A stretch of 42,150 nt of DNA, from IMG/VR virus record IMGVR_UViG_3300013126_000076, positions 1 through 42,150 of that record; one strand, given 5' to 3'. The notes beneath the pieces were generated by a model. The model was given only the letters and a program-made list of their open reading frames with translations. It was not told the DNA's origin and did not search any database. The DNA is from a virus. Positions within the stretch are counted from its first letter, which is position 1, and each line of letters starts with the position of its first letter. Positions 15,746-24,454 of the stretch are shown here, piece by piece. Position numbers and translations under genes: made by a program.

Positions 15746-16021
15746 TTATTTTGCTTTTTTATACTGCATTTCACAAACTTTAAACACCTTTGAGGGAAGA
15801 TTTTGTATAAAATCCATTATTTTACAATTAATTCCCATATCAATCTTTTCAAAAGGAGCGTTTCGTTTAATCATATTCGGTAAAGAAAGGAAATCATAAT
15901 CCTTTTCATTTTTGTTTATAAGTACCCAAAATTCCCCTCCATATTTGCCTTTGGTTATGGCAAAAAAGTCGCCCCGCCTGTATGTTTTAAGCTTGATCAG
16001 CTTGAATATTTTTGACAGCAT
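15746..16021 (-). CDS. Hypothetical basic protein
   Basis: 91 residues from the ATG at 16021, unrecognised. A basic N-terminus (LIKLKTYRRGDFFAITKGKY) is followed by strand-like segments. It overlaps the end of the epimerase gene by 35 bases, so the start could lie further downstream. Confidence 0.55.
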   Translation of the reverse strand: MLSKIFKLIKLKTYRRGDFFAITKGKYGGEFWVLINKNEKDYDFLSLPNMIKRNAPFEKIDMGINCKIMDFIQNLPSKVFKVCEMQYKKAK

Positions 16022-16877
16022 TGGCAAACCCCCGGATGTTTTCATTAAGATCATCCATCACATATTTTGGTTTGTATCCCAGACTTTCAATTTTCATGGG
16101 AGAAAGCATACAGTTACTTCGGTTTACCCGAAAATTCATTTCATCATATTCCAATATTTTCCAGTTTTTGTTTTCCAGACCATGTTCCTTTAGAAGCTGA
16201 ATCACATCCTGTCCGCGAATCACACCATTGTTGACCACATTGTAAACGCCATAATCAGGCTTTTTATCCAGATTGATGAAAAAATCCGTGAATTCATTCA
16301 GAAGATTCAGGCTGGTGATGCTGTTTTTAAGACTGATCAGATTGTCATATTTTAAAAGTTTATAAAGATAATTTTTGGTTGTGTAACTTTCATCGTAAGG
16401 AATGCGAATACGAAATGTATAACAGGGATAATCCTCTAGCTTTTCCTCACAAAGATGTTTGCACTTGCTGTAAAAGCTGCTGCGATTGCTGAATATTCCG
16501 AAATTAGGCATGTCATATTCGCTGTAAATTTTGTCCTGATGGTCATAAATGCAACCACTACCCACGTTGATAAAAGGTACTTCCAGTTCTTTACAAACTT
16601 TAGCAATACGGACCGGAACCAAAACGTTCCAAAAATAACAATCTTGCCAATTGCTTTCGCAAGCTTCCACGTTTGGAACGCCAGTGTAACCTGCCGCATT
16701 GATCAAATAATCTGGTTTTCCTTTTTCCAGATATTCTCGCAGTTTTTCCGGTTGAGTATAATCAAGAAATTCTCGCCGGACCATGTCCACAGTTTTCACA
16801 TGTCCCAAACTTTTAAGTTTGGCCGTCATGCTTTTTCCCACAAACCCTCCTCCGAGTATCAGCGCATTATTAATCAT
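15987..16877 (-). CDS. RmlD-like NAD(P)-dependent sugar-nucleotide reductase/epimerase
   Basis: 296 residues from the ATG at 16877. The N-terminal Rossmann motif GGGFVGKSM, then NAAGYTGVPNVEACE, the SGCIYD strand, and YSKCK (the catalytic Tyr-x3-Lys) identify an extended short-chain dehydrogenase of the RmlD/epimerase type. Such enzymes make activated deoxysugars. With the two glycosyltransferases elsewhere in the window it may feed modification of phage DNA, virion proteins or host surface glycans. The longer frame to 16937 is rejected because the dinucleotide-binding motif starts right after the chosen Met. Confidence 0.85.
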   Translation of the reverse strand: MINNALILGGGFVGKSMTAKLKSLGHVKTVDMVRREFLDYTQPEKLREYLEKGKPDYLINAAGYTGVPNVEACESNWQDCYFWNVLVPVRIAKVCKELEVPFINVGSGCIYDHQDKIYSEYDMPNFGIFSNRSSFYSKCKHLCEEKLEDYPCYTFRIRIPYDESYTTKNYLYKLLKYDNLISLKNSITSLNLLNEFTDFFINLDKKPDYGVYNVVNNGVIRGQDVIQLLKEHGLENKNWKILEYDEMNFRVNRSNCMLSPMKIESLGYKPKYVMDDLNENIRGFANAVKNIQADQA

Positions 16878-17232
16878 CGTTGCTTTTTGGTTTAATGTTG
16901 TTTTGCGATTGATAAAAAAATCGATTGATGGCGGCACTCAAAGCATCAGCATCTTTTTGATCTTTGGCATGAATGAAATTGATTTGACTATTGAGCATGT
17001 CATAACCAATGATAATAAAGCAATCCAGATATTCACTGATGATACTGTCCAGATGTGAAATGTCAGTGGCCCGTTCATTTTTCAGTTCCAGCTTTTGTTG
17101 CAGATAATTGTGCAATGTGCTCTTGATTAAACTTTCCATGTTTTCCGGGCGAACCGGGATTTCGGGCTTTTTAGCGGAAAGAGAATTAGATGCTGTTGAC
17201 TGTTTGTTGCTCTTCTTGCGCGGACTTTTCAC
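16870..17232 (-). CDS. Hypothetical protein
   Basis: 120 residues, unrecognised. A Lys/Ser-rich N-terminal 30 residues, then helical segments (LIKSTLHNYLQQKLELKNE) and a strand-rich part (YLDCFIIIGYDMLNSQINFIHA). The start is GTG, six bases after a GGTAAATA box. Its stop overlaps the epimerase start by eight bases. Confidence 0.6.
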   Translation of the reverse strand: MKSPRKKSNKQSTASNSLSAKKPEIPVRPENMESLIKSTLHNYLQQKLELKNERATDISHLDSIISEYLDCFIIIGYDMLNSQINFIHAKDQKDADALSAAINRFFYQSQNNIKPKSNDD

Positions 17233-17599
17233 TGATAGTATTTACCGGTTTTTTGAAAAATCTACTATTCTTTGCATTATTACCAATTCCTTTTTCAAGA
17301 AGAAGCAATATCACACTTTCAATACTATCAGTTCGAAGGCTGAAGTTTTTCACAAACCGAATTCCTCCGTCATTGATTTCAAACATGATGTCTCCGTTGA
17401 AATCCTTGTTCTGATAACAGGTGATGAATGTGCTGCTATTGCAAGGATCAACAATGATGGTCCACAAACGTGTGTCCATTTTTGCATACTGTTGAAATAC
17501 CTTCCATACGATGAAACCATTATCGCGAAGGCGCTTGATGAAATAACTGGGTGTGCGTACTTTGTTTTTGCTGATGCGTTTTTTGATTTGATTATTCAT
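17186..17599 (-). CDS. Hypothetical protein
   Basis: 137 residues, unrecognised. A basic N-terminus (MNNQIKKRISKNKVRTPSYF) and an alpha/beta central part with a predicted strand (LWTIIVDPCNSSTFITCY). Its start overlaps the stop of the probable clamp gene by four bases, so it is the tail of the gp32-clamp transcription unit. Confidence 0.6.
   Translation of the reverse strand: MNNQIKKRISKNKVRTPSYFIKRLRDNGFIVWKVFQQYAKMDTRLWTIIVDPCNSSTFITCYQNKDFNGDIMFEINDGGIRFVKNFSLRTDSIESVILLLLEKGIGNNAKNSRFFKKPVNTISEKSAQEEQQTVNSI
17239..17246 (-). promoter_or_regulatory. Late-promoter-like box (GGTAAATA)
   Basis: On the minus strand GGTAAATA ends six bases before the GTG at 17232 and lies inside the end of the upstream gene. 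It would start late transcription of the unknown gene plus the epimerase. Confidence 0.4.
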
Positions 17600-18330
17600 T
17601 TGATTAGACAGGGTACAACATAAGACATTTTGATTCCGTCGGTTTCATATATTAGATTTACTAGGCTGCTGGCTTTATGGAAGCGAAATTTTATTTTTTC
17701 TATCTTATTTGACAAAATAACCCTTATCGGATCCAACGGAAGAATGAAATCCAAATCTCCGCTAGGAGATGGCATGTTTTCAATGGTGCGGGTAAAACCA
17801 TCCGATTGGTTTTTTTGTTTGTCTGAAAGCTGAATTGTCAAATTATTATTTGCAAAATTAAAATATAATTTATTAAGATCTGGATAAATGGCACTTGCCT
17901 TTATTATTTCAAAAAACACATCCGTGTTCAGATCAATTTCCAGATCAAAAGGTAAAGCATTTATTTTTTCAAAGCTCAATCGGGGTTTGCTTACAACCTT
18001 GGTATCATACAACTGCATCATGAACTGGTTAGTGGTGTCTTTGTATGAAAGGTAATTGTGCTCCAATTTAAAGCTGATAACATCTTTTTGTACAAAATCA
18101 AGAGTCTTTATGAAACGGGACAAATCCACAAATGCCAATTCTTTTTCATCTGTGATGTCAGTATCAATGTTTCCAGTGGCTTCCAAAAACAAACTACCAT
18201 CCGGATAGCTGCTTTTGGCTTGTACCTGATCCGGTTGAATTTTGAGAATACATTTTGGATTCAGCTTTAGAAGCGGCTCCAAGAAGTATCTGCAAAATTT
18301 GTTCTTATTTTCAATCGTGAATCGGTTCAT
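17596..18330 (-). CDS. 45: Probable sliding clamp (gp45/PCNA-like)
   Basis: 244 residues, close to the length of T4 gp45 (228). Two similar strand-rich halves, with FVQKDVISFKLEHNYLSYKD and KIEKIKFRFHKASSLVNLIY in like positions, and a final YVVPCL strand, fit the repeated clamp fold. It would encircle DNA, tether the polymerase and, as in T4, activate late transcription with gp55. Identification rests on pattern, size and position beside gp32, not on a diagnostic motif. The polymerase at 25638-28223 ends in a clamp-binding-like LELLFSDD. Confidence 0.6.
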   Translation of the reverse strand: MNRFTIENKNKFCRYFLEPLLKLNPKCILKIQPDQVQAKSSYPDGSLFLEATGNIDTDITDEKELAFVDLSRFIKTLDFVQKDVISFKLEHNYLSYKDTTNQFMMQLYDTKVVSKPRLSFEKINALPFDLEIDLNTDVFFEIIKASAIYPDLNKLYFNFANNNLTIQLSDKQKNQSDGFTRTIENMPSPSGDLDFILPLDPIRVILSNKIEKIKFRFHKASSLVNLIYETDGIKMSYVVPCLIK

Positions 18331-18745
18331 CCAAAAGGTTCTTGATGTTACTTAACGCTGAAATAATATTATCAATTTCTTTTTTCACATCCCCGCTATT
18401 TTTTATTTGCAATTCCACTCTTGGTTGTGGGGGTGTAACCGGAAGAGTTGCAACTGGAATGGTGTGGGGAATGTTCAGTCCAGCATTCACAACCGTTGCT
18501 TGTGGAATGGAATGCATTTCAGGCTGTTGAACCTGTGGAGGTTCGGGCAGAACCTGCATGTTTGCAGGCATTAAGTTCATGCTGGCATCATGACTCATGC
18601 TGAAAACATTTTTAGGATCAGTTTTTACAGCCTTAAGACTGCTGCTTCCCAAATTGTTTTTGTCTATTTCATTCAGTTGGGCAAGAGTATTACCCAAGAA
18701 ATTATAGACCACGTTGGCTATGCGTGGATCGATCTGTTGGCTCAT
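18311..18745 (-). CDS. Pro/Gln-rich hypothetical protein between gp32 and clamp
   Basis: 144 residues. A short helical N-terminus (IDPRIANVVYNFLGNTL), a proline-rich middle (about residues 66-110, likely disordered) and a C-terminal helix (KKEIDNIISALSNIKNLL). The start overlaps the gp32 stop by four bases and the end overlaps the clamp start by 20 bases. A linker or adaptor for replication proteins is conceivable; I do not recognise it. Confidence 0.65.
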   Translation of the reverse strand: MSQQIDPRIANVVYNFLGNTLAQLNEIDKNNLGSSSLKAVKTDPKNVFSMSHDASMNLMPANMQVLPEPPQVQQPEMHSIPQATVVNAGLNIPHTIPVATLPVTPPQPRVELQIKNSGDVKKEIDNIISALSNIKNLLDEPIHD

Positions 18746-19623
18746 TCAGATGATTCCAGACCGTCCAGAAGATTCTTAATCAAATCCTCTTCGTTGCTTT
18801 CCTTCTTGGAGGAAATGGTGGTCTTGACCTGAACCTTTTCTTCAACAAGATCGCTATTATTGACAGCAGCATCCTTCTTTTTCACCGGAGCCGGTGAAGT
18901 GCTGATGTTGCAGAAGAAATGTTCGTCAAGAAGCTTCTGCAGTTCATCCTGTGACTTTTTCTGATAAACAGCTTCCAGATCAAAAACCGATTCATAGATT
19001 TTCTCCTGTTCCTTGTTATCAAGACCCTCGATTGCTTTTGGAGATGTGAATCGGCTGCTGCTATAGTTGGGATATTCGCCCTGTGCCTCCACCTTGATCT
19101 TCAGGTTGCAGCCCCTTTCAGAAAGATCAAAAATGCGGTCACCAAGATCTTCACTCTCTTCTCCGCTGATTGCATCCATGATAATTTTGTGAAGCTGTTT
19201 TCCAAAACGTAGAATCATTACTTTGCCATTGTTACCCTTGTTGATTGGGTCTTCAACCACAAGAATATTGGCCAGCCACTTTTCGCTTCGCTTGATTTCA
19301 GCTGCCTTTACTTTGTCTGCATCATTATTGCTCTTGTAAAGCATCTTGTATCGGGTTTGGCCAATAGGATCCACTTCGCCCCAAGTTGTGGGTGACAATG
19401 CGCTCACAAACTGACCGGTGGCAAAACTGGTCCAACCATGTTGAACATGATGGAAAAATGTCTTTTTGGCATCCTTTAGGTTAGGAAGAAGGCGAACAAC
19501 ATAAGTGTTCCCCTTTTCCAGCTTCAAAATGTGCTTATAAAGACCACTATTTGAGGTTCCCTCCGTTTTCTTGGTAAGGGATTCCTTAAGCGTTTCAAAC
19601 ATAGATGATGTGAATTTACTCAT
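18742..19623 (-). CDS. 32: gp32-like single-stranded DNA-binding protein
   Basis: 293 residues. The core contains YVVRLLPN, FFHHVQHGWTSF and a TRYKMLYKSN...KAAEIKRSEKWLANILVVEDP stretch typical of T4 gp32 relatives. The C-terminal ~60 residues are a Lys/Ser/Glu linker ending in an acidic tail (NEEDLIKNLLDGLESSE), the region that recruits partners. In T4 a zinc ion is held by a His and three Cys; here the equivalent stretch (VSALSPTTWGEVDPI) has no cysteines, so the zinc site seems lost. It coats ssDNA in replication and recombination. A host-type promoter lies directly upstream. Confidence 0.87.
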   Translation of the reverse strand: MSKFTSSMFETLKESLTKKTEGTSNSGLYKHILKLEKGNTYVVRLLPNLKDAKKTFFHHVQHGWTSFATGQFVSALSPTTWGEVDPIGQTRYKMLYKSNNDADKVKAAEIKRSEKWLANILVVEDPINKGNNGKVMILRFGKQLHKIIMDAISGEESEDLGDRIFDLSERGCNLKIKVEAQGEYPNYSSSRFTSPKAIEGLDNKEQEKIYESVFDLEAVYQKKSQDELQKLLDEHFFCNISTSPAPVKKKDAAVNNSDLVEEKVQVKTTISSKKESNEEDLIKNLLDGLESSE

Positions 19624-19629
19624 GAATTT

Positions 19630-19656
19630 ATCTTAACATACAAGTTTAGATGTCAA
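19630..19656 (-). promoter_or_regulatory. Host-type promoter for gp32
   Basis: The minus strand reads TTGACA (19656-19651), 15 bases, TAAGAT (19635-19630), with the ATG six bases further on. The -35 is perfect; the -10 matches 4 of 6 and the spacing is short. The implied start site is at or next to the ATG. Confidence 0.4.
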
Positions 19657-20282
19657 CCAAGAATCTTTTTATTTAAAATACTTTTTACCAGTATCCGGCC
19701 ATGTTTGCTGTTGGCAAACTTTACATTATATAATTCATAATTTTCATAAATGTCTGGCACAATGAATCTTAAAAGGTTGGAATCAAAGCTGAAAAATGCC
19801 TTATGAAACCCATCCAAACCCAAAAGAAAATAAACAGAAACTTTTTTATTTTTTAAATGAGTTATGAAAGAAGGGACTTTATCTTTCTTATATTCCAAAT
19901 ATTGGTATAAATTTATGCTGTTTTCTTTTAGAAATTTCTTTATGAAACTGGCTGAATTTTTTATTTTGATAAGATTGCGGGAATTGTCTGGACCCAACAT
20001 GAGTAATTGTTTTTCAAAATCGCTGTAGCTTTTTACCGCTTTTCTTGAAAGATAGTAATCGAACGGGAAATATTTTGTGTCGGGATACAGAAAATAAGGA
20101 GCTTCAAAAAAATCATTGATATCAATGTCATAAGAATCAAAAAACAATTTTATGCGTTCAACCTTGTTTTTAACTTCTTGTGGTAACGTGTCGTAGGTTT
20201 TTCGTGCCCGGTAAGGAGCAGAATTAGCAGTGCGATATGCTCGAATGAACGAGTTGTAAATGTCCAGCAAATCGTGATTCAC
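19653..20282 (-). CDS. Hypothetical protein of the replication operon
   Basis: 209 residues, unrecognised, rich in Phe, Tyr, Lys and Asp. Segments such as APYFLYPDTKYFPFDYYLSR suggest a folded helical protein. It overlaps the neighbour upstream by four bases and ends just before gp32. A helicase-loader role like T4 gp59 (217 residues) is possible from size and context only. Confidence 0.65.
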   Translation of the reverse strand: MNHDLLDIYNSFIRAYRTANSAPYRARKTYDTLPQEVKNKVERIKLFFDSYDIDINDFFEAPYFLYPDTKYFPFDYYLSRKAVKSYSDFEKQLLMLGPDNSRNLIKIKNSASFIKKFLKENSINLYQYLEYKKDKVPSFITHLKNKKVSVYFLLGLDGFHKAFFSFDSNLLRFIVPDIYENYELYNVKFANSKHGRILVKSILNKKILG

Positions 20283-20551
20283 GATAGCTTCAGCTTTTTA
20301 TTCTTGTTTAAAAATTTGGTTATGTATTTTGATTTGTGCAGATTCGGGTCGAAATTAATAAAGATTTTCACACATTCATGGTCGGTTTCCACATGCAACA
20401 ATTGTTTGAACAGGTTTCGGTAGTTTTTGTTTTTTAGAAAAGCAATAAAAACGTTGGGAAGATTCAGCTTCTTTTCTGCCAAAATACACATGAGACTACA
20501 GAAACAAAGAAAGTAATATTCTGTTTCCTTGTCTATGATGGTCTTTTCCAT
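20279..20551 (-). CDS. Hypothetical protein of the replication operon
   Basis: 90 residues from the ATG at 20551, which follows the DHH gene stop directly (TGATATG). A longer open frame to 20701 lies inside the DHH gene and is rejected. Helical, Cys/Leu/Lys-rich, no motif recognised. Confidence 0.6.
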   Translation of the reverse strand: MEKTIIDKETEYYFLCFCSLMCILAEKKLNLPNVFIAFLKNKNYRNLFKQLLHVETDHECVKIFINFDPNLHKSKYITKFLNKNKKLKLS

Positions 20552-20552
20552 A

Positions 20553-21404
20553 TCAGATCTTATTGAACTTGCTGGATAATTCAACAAACTTTTCAGTAAT
20601 CTTGCCGGATGCAAAGTTTTTGTATCCATGCCCATCCAAAAATATTTTGGCAAAAACACCGCAATCAAAGTCCGAATCTTTCTTTCTATTGATTCGAACA
20701 CAGGCAGAAAGGTTGTTTTTGTTTATGCTTACGGCTGCATGGGTATCATATTTTTTGCAAAATTCTGCACATATTTCATTTATTGCAAAATCAGCATAAA
20801 AAATTATTATATTAAAATTTTTTGTTTTAAGCAGATGAGGTTCTGAATTTTTTACAACATTTAGCATTTTATCCAGATAAAGACGTACCATGTTCTTTTC
20901 TTCAGATGTAAATTCCCGGTCGCCCCCTTCAAAAGCAGATATAAACTTTTCCAATTTGTTTCCGGTGTAAGACCAAAACACCATATTTAAAAATAATGAT
21001 TTTTTATGAACAAGATTATAACTGTCGTAATCGTTGATATATTCAATCATCTTTTTTTGATTATCATTCAATAGGGATTTCAGACTATCAGCAAAAAGTT
21101 TGGTGCAAGATGTTTCCTGTTTGGCTATAATTTTACAGTTTTTGGACGTAACGGGATGGGGCAATTTGTGGTGATGTATGAATAAAACATTTGGGCGATC
21201 TGCCAGATCAACATGTTTTTGATCAAACGTCATATCACAAACAACAAGAGGAATTCTAGGGTCGCTGTTTTTTATGTCTTCGGCAAGATTATCTTCATTT
21301 GTGGGAACAATATCATATTCCTGATTTGGAGACGACCATTTGGCCACCAAACAGCATCCAGCTCCATCCAAATCAAAATCACAAAGTATGCGGGTCTTTT
21401 TCAT
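20553..21404 (-). CDS. DHH-family phosphoesterase
   Basis: 283 residues. The motifs follow the RecJ/NrnA order: LCDFDLDGAG (Asp9/11/13), VVCDMTF (Asp57), FIHHHK (His77-79), and DYDSYN near residue 125. A C-terminal DHHA1-like FLDGHGYKNFASGKI follows. DHH enzymes use two Mn ions to degrade short oligonucleotides, ssDNA or cyclic nucleotides. In this operon, next to the helicase and recombination genes, end processing or nano-RNA removal is likely. It could instead cut signalling nucleotides; the substrate cannot be read. The start overlaps the helicase stop (ATGA). Confidence 0.83.
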   Translation of the reverse strand: MKKTRILCDFDLDGAGCCLVAKWSSPNQEYDIVPTNEDNLAEDIKNSDPRIPLVVCDMTFDQKHVDLADRPNVLFIHHHKLPHPVTSKNCKIIAKQETSCTKLFADSLKSLLNDNQKKMIEYINDYDSYNLVHKKSLFLNMVFWSYTGNKLEKFISAFEGGDREFTSEEKNMVRLYLDKMLNVVKNSEPHLLKTKNFNIIIFYADFAINEICAEFCKKYDTHAAVSINKNNLSACVRINRKKDSDFDCGVFAKIFLDGHGYKNFASGKITEKFVELSSKFNKI

Positions 21405-22732
21405 TCCATTAAATCGTTAAGACTGTTTTCTGTGCTGGAGATGGCATCTGCAGATTCTGTTTTTACTTCTTCGCGAATTTGCATGGTGGAATAATCAATC
21501 GCAAAAGAAGCGGTTCCAAAAACCGGACCTTGACGATTCTTTTGAATTCCAATATTGATTCTTCCCAGTTCTTCATCTTCTTTTTCCCGCCAAATGCTAA
21601 ACATGCAATCTGCTGTCATGGCCAATCCCATACTTTCACTGGTGGTTTCCAATCCGGGATTGCTTTGATTAAAGGCATTTCGGTTCAATTGAGTGGCGGT
21701 AATGACCGGAACATTGAACACGTAACTGACAGAACGCAGCTGTTCTGTTATATGTTTGATTCTTTCATAGGAATTGTTGCCAAATGATGTTGTGAAAAGA
21801 TTCACATAATCAACAACAATCACGTCCGGTTTGATTCCGGTCTGTACCAGCTTTTTCACATATCCAATAAGATTGCCGATGGTGATCGTGCTAGGGGGAA
21901 ATTCCTTGATGATCAGTTTAGCCTTGGGATTTTCCCGCACATATTTGGATATGGCATCTCTCAAATCATCCAGTTTGTGTTTAAGGGAGAAAATTGGAAT
22001 ATTCGAAAAATTACCACAAAGACGTTTGGCATACATGATTTCACTCATTTCCAAACTGACCAACAGAACAGTTTTTCCTTGAGAACATATGTTGCTGGCC
22101 AAATTGCCAAGAACAATACTTTTACCCACGTTGGTTTGGCCACTGAAAACATACAGCGCCTTTCCTTCCTGAAGAAACCCACCGCCAAGCTTTTCGTCTA
22201 TCCATTTGTATCCGCTGGAAATATAGTTTTCCACCTTGTTTAGTTCGGTGGCGACCTTTTCAATGTGATTGAAATATTCCAACCCCAGATCGTTGGTGAG
22301 ACTAATACTGCATGCTTCCTGTGTTTTTTCCAACAATTCGGACGCATCAATATTATTCTTTTCGCTCATTTCAAGCGCTTGCATCATCACATTGAAAATT
22401 GCTTTTTCTCTTAAAAAGATTTCGGTGTTTTGAAAAAGCTCCTTTTCATTCAGGTTTTTGTCCAGTTTTGAAATTTCTTCCACGACATTTTTGAAAGAAA
22501 CCTTAAGTTTGTCGTTTACCAAATAATTTTTTATCTCTGTTATGGTCGGAGGTGAATTGTGCTTTTCGTGAAAATCCGTGATAATTTGCACAATATTCCG
22601 AATGTTTTCATTTTTAAAATATTCCGGTTTCAAATATTGGGAAACATTTCCCAAATATGAAGCATCCGCCAGACACTTATAAATGATAAGTGGCTCGAAT
22701 GTATCCGCGTCGATTTTGTTTACTTTGACCAT
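21401..22732 (-). CDS. 41: Replicative DNA helicase (gp41/DnaB-like)
   Basis: 443 residues from the ATG at 22732. The N-terminal helical domain (about 1-140) precedes a RecA-type motor with Walker A GQTNVGKS at 198-205, SLEMSE in the H1a region and Walker B KPDVIVVDYVNLF. This is a RecA-fold (DnaB/SF4) hexameric 5'-3' helicase that opens the fork. A TTG 33 bases upstream with GAGGA before it is an alternative start. The gene overlaps the end of the glycosyltransferase by 13 bases. No primase gene is in the window. Confidence 0.9.
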   Translation of the reverse strand: MVKVNKIDADTFEPLIIYKCLADASYLGNVSQYLKPEYFKNENIRNIVQIITDFHEKHNSPPTITEIKNYLVNDKLKVSFKNVVEEISKLDKNLNEKELFQNTEIFLREKAIFNVMMQALEMSEKNNIDASELLEKTQEACSISLTNDLGLEYFNHIEKVATELNKVENYISSGYKWIDEKLGGGFLQEGKALYVFSGQTNVGKSIVLGNLASNICSQGKTVLLVSLEMSEIMYAKRLCGNFSNIPIFSLKHKLDDLRDAISKYVRENPKAKLIIKEFPPSTITIGNLIGYVKKLVQTGIKPDVIVVDYVNLFTTSFGNNSYERIKHITEQLRSVSYVFNVPVITATQLNRNAFNQSNPGLETTSESMGLAMTADCMFSIWREKEDEELGRINIGIQKNRQGPVFGTASFAIDYSTMQIREEVKTESADAISSTENSLNDLME

Positions 22733-23427
22733 TTTTGAAGAAACCACTGTTGACCTTTTTGCCAAATCGAATCCTCATAACTGCGAAGACCCGGACTTGC
22801 ATGCAAAACCCATATGGGCCACACACCTATTTTATAATTATATTTTTTTGCTTCAAGACAGGTATCAATATCAGTGAAGTGGGTGTGACAAGGATTGTTT
22901 TCATCAAACCGGAAATTGCTGTTTATCTTGAAAAGCTTGGTGCGAAACGCCATGAAAAGATTGTCGATAAGGTCAACTTCACAGGGTGTCACCCCAAAAC
23001 TTGTCATGAAAATACTGTTATTGTCATGAGGATGTGCAACGGCTCCTCTTAAATTGATTCGATCACACATCAGATGCCATAATGCCGGGGCACGGATAAC
23101 CGGATTTATTCCTCCGGCCAAACCAATAACATCATATCCTGCCTCATTACTGGCTTTGAGAAGTTTATGAACGATCCGAAGATCATCTATATAAACATCA
23201 TCATGAATGAAACATATAATATCATGGCTATCCATGTATTTGTGAATGGCCCGATTGTAAACAACACACAGCTTTTCTGTGTTGTTTTCTATGATTTCGT
23301 ATTCTGCCCCGGGAACTTTGGTGATGCTTTTTAGAAACGATGTGCCGTCTTTGCTTCCACGAGTGGCACTAATGAAAATGACCTTTTCATTCTTCTGTTG
23401 CTGTGGCTGCGTATTTGTAAGCGACAT
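22720..23427 (-). CDS. GT-A type glycosyltransferase
   Basis: 235 residues. VIFISATRG starts the nucleotide-sugar fold; FIHDDVYI (Asp76-77) is the metal-binding DxD-type motif; the C-terminal FTDIDTCLEAKKYNYKIGVW with WVLHASPG is the usual acceptor-side ending of family-2-like enzymes. It transfers a sugar from a nucleotide donor; the acceptor is unknown. It sits between uvsX and gp41. AGGAG lies seven bases before the ATG, and the first 41 bases overlap the end of uvsX. Confidence 0.83.
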   Translation of the reverse strand: MSLTNTQPQQQKNEKVIFISATRGSKDGTSFLKSITKVPGAEYEIIENNTEKLCVVYNRAIHKYMDSHDIICFIHDDVYIDDLRIVHKLLKASNEAGYDVIGLAGGINPVIRAPALWHLMCDRINLRGAVAHPHDNNSIFMTSFGVTPCEVDLIDNLFMAFRTKLFKINSNFRFDENNPCHTHFTDIDTCLEAKKYNYKIGVWPIWVLHASPGLRSYEDSIWQKGQQWFLQKWSK

Positions 23428-24454
23428 TTAATTTCTCCTGAAGAGTAGGTATAACATACTCTTCCCAAAAAGAAACATCATTTTTAAAATTTTTTCCATA
23501 ACCAAGTTTTGTGCCGTCTGGCTTTGTATAAGTAGGTCCATTTTGAATAATAACTCCATGGTTTACCGCCATTTCAAGAAGACCACTATATTTGTCCAGA
23601 CCGTTTTTATAATTTAAATAAATTGGAACCTCCAGAAACGGAGGAACAAAACGATTTTTAGTGGTCATGGCCCGAAGAGTCACCCCGGAATACTGTTTGG
23701 CTTCCGGAATAATCTTATCGTCCTCGTTCTTTTCGTCTTGTTTTTCGTTTCGGCGGGCCAACTGCACAATCACACTGCTCATGTACAACGGACCACTACC
23801 TCCACTTTGGTTTTTAACCAAGCTGGGATACATGCTGGCAGGATCAGCATAGGTGTGGTTACTGCAAAGAATGGTAACTCCTGCTTTTGCAGCCTTGTAA
23901 GTCAGAATACGCAGCATGCTCTTCAAGCTTTTGGCACGAAGACCCATGTCTGCCGCACTCTTGTCTTTTTCAACGTCAGCAACTTCCTTGGTACCGGCAA
24001 GATTACCCAGACTATCAATACTAATAATGAATTTGCCTTGGGCTTTCTTTTCAATCACGTTATCAAGGAACTTGCTGATTTGATTTTTACATTCGTCAAC
24101 CGTATAGATCGGACAATACTTTGTCTTTTCTGGATCCAATCCCACACTTTTGCCGCTATCGGCATCAACACTCATCTCGCTGTCAAAAATGACAGGATAC
24201 AATCCTTGCTTTTGTGCAATACCAAGGATTTTGTTGATAAGAAGTGTTTTTCCGGTTTGTGATTCTCCGGTAAAAACAATGATTCTGCCTTTGGGTACAC
24301 CGCCATCTCGCAGTTTCCCGCTGATGATGGAATTCAGGGCATAACAACCAGTGTCATACCATGTATCAACATTGCTAAGAGTGTTGTCTGACAAATAAGC
24401 AGCTTCTGGATTAATATCATCCAGACAGTTTAGAATTTTATCCAGATCGCTCAT
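23387..24454 (-). CDS. uvsX: UvsX/RecA-like recombinase
   Basis: 355 residues. Walker A GESQTGKT at 63-70, VIFDSEMSVD, the IDSLGNLAG Walker B region and the SGGSGPLYMSSVIVQLARR segment identify a RecA-fold strand-exchange protein of the phage UvsX type. The acidic C-terminus (AATATEE) is usual. With UvsY, gp32 and gp46/47 it starts recombination-dependent replication and repair. The ATG overlaps the stop of the Sm-like unknown (TAATG). Confidence 0.92.
   Translation of the reverse strand: MSDLDKILNCLDDINPEAAYLSDNTLSNVDTWYDTGCYALNSIISGKLRDGGVPKGRIIVFTGESQTGKTLLINKILGIAQKQGLYPVIFDSEMSVDADSGKSVGLDPEKTKYCPIYTVDECKNQISKFLDNVIEKKAQGKFIISIDSLGNLAGTKEVADVEKDKSAADMGLRAKSLKSMLRILTYKAAKAGVTILCSNHTYADPASMYPSLVKNQSGGSGPLYMSSVIVQLARRNEKQDEKNEDDKIIPEAKQYSGVTLRAMTTKNRFVPPFLEVPIYLNYKNGLDKYSGLLEMAVNHGVIIQNGPTYTKPDGTKLGYGKNFKNDVSFWEEYVIPTLQEKLNVAYKYAATATEE

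Noticed and set aside
16438-16895. Plus-strand frame across the epimerase gene
   Set aside because: Antisense to Rossmann-fold motifs with catalytic Tyr/Lys; no independent support.
20552-20701. N-terminal extension of the 90-residue gene
   Set aside because: It lies entirely inside the DHH gene in another frame; the ATG at 20551 directly follows the DHH stop.
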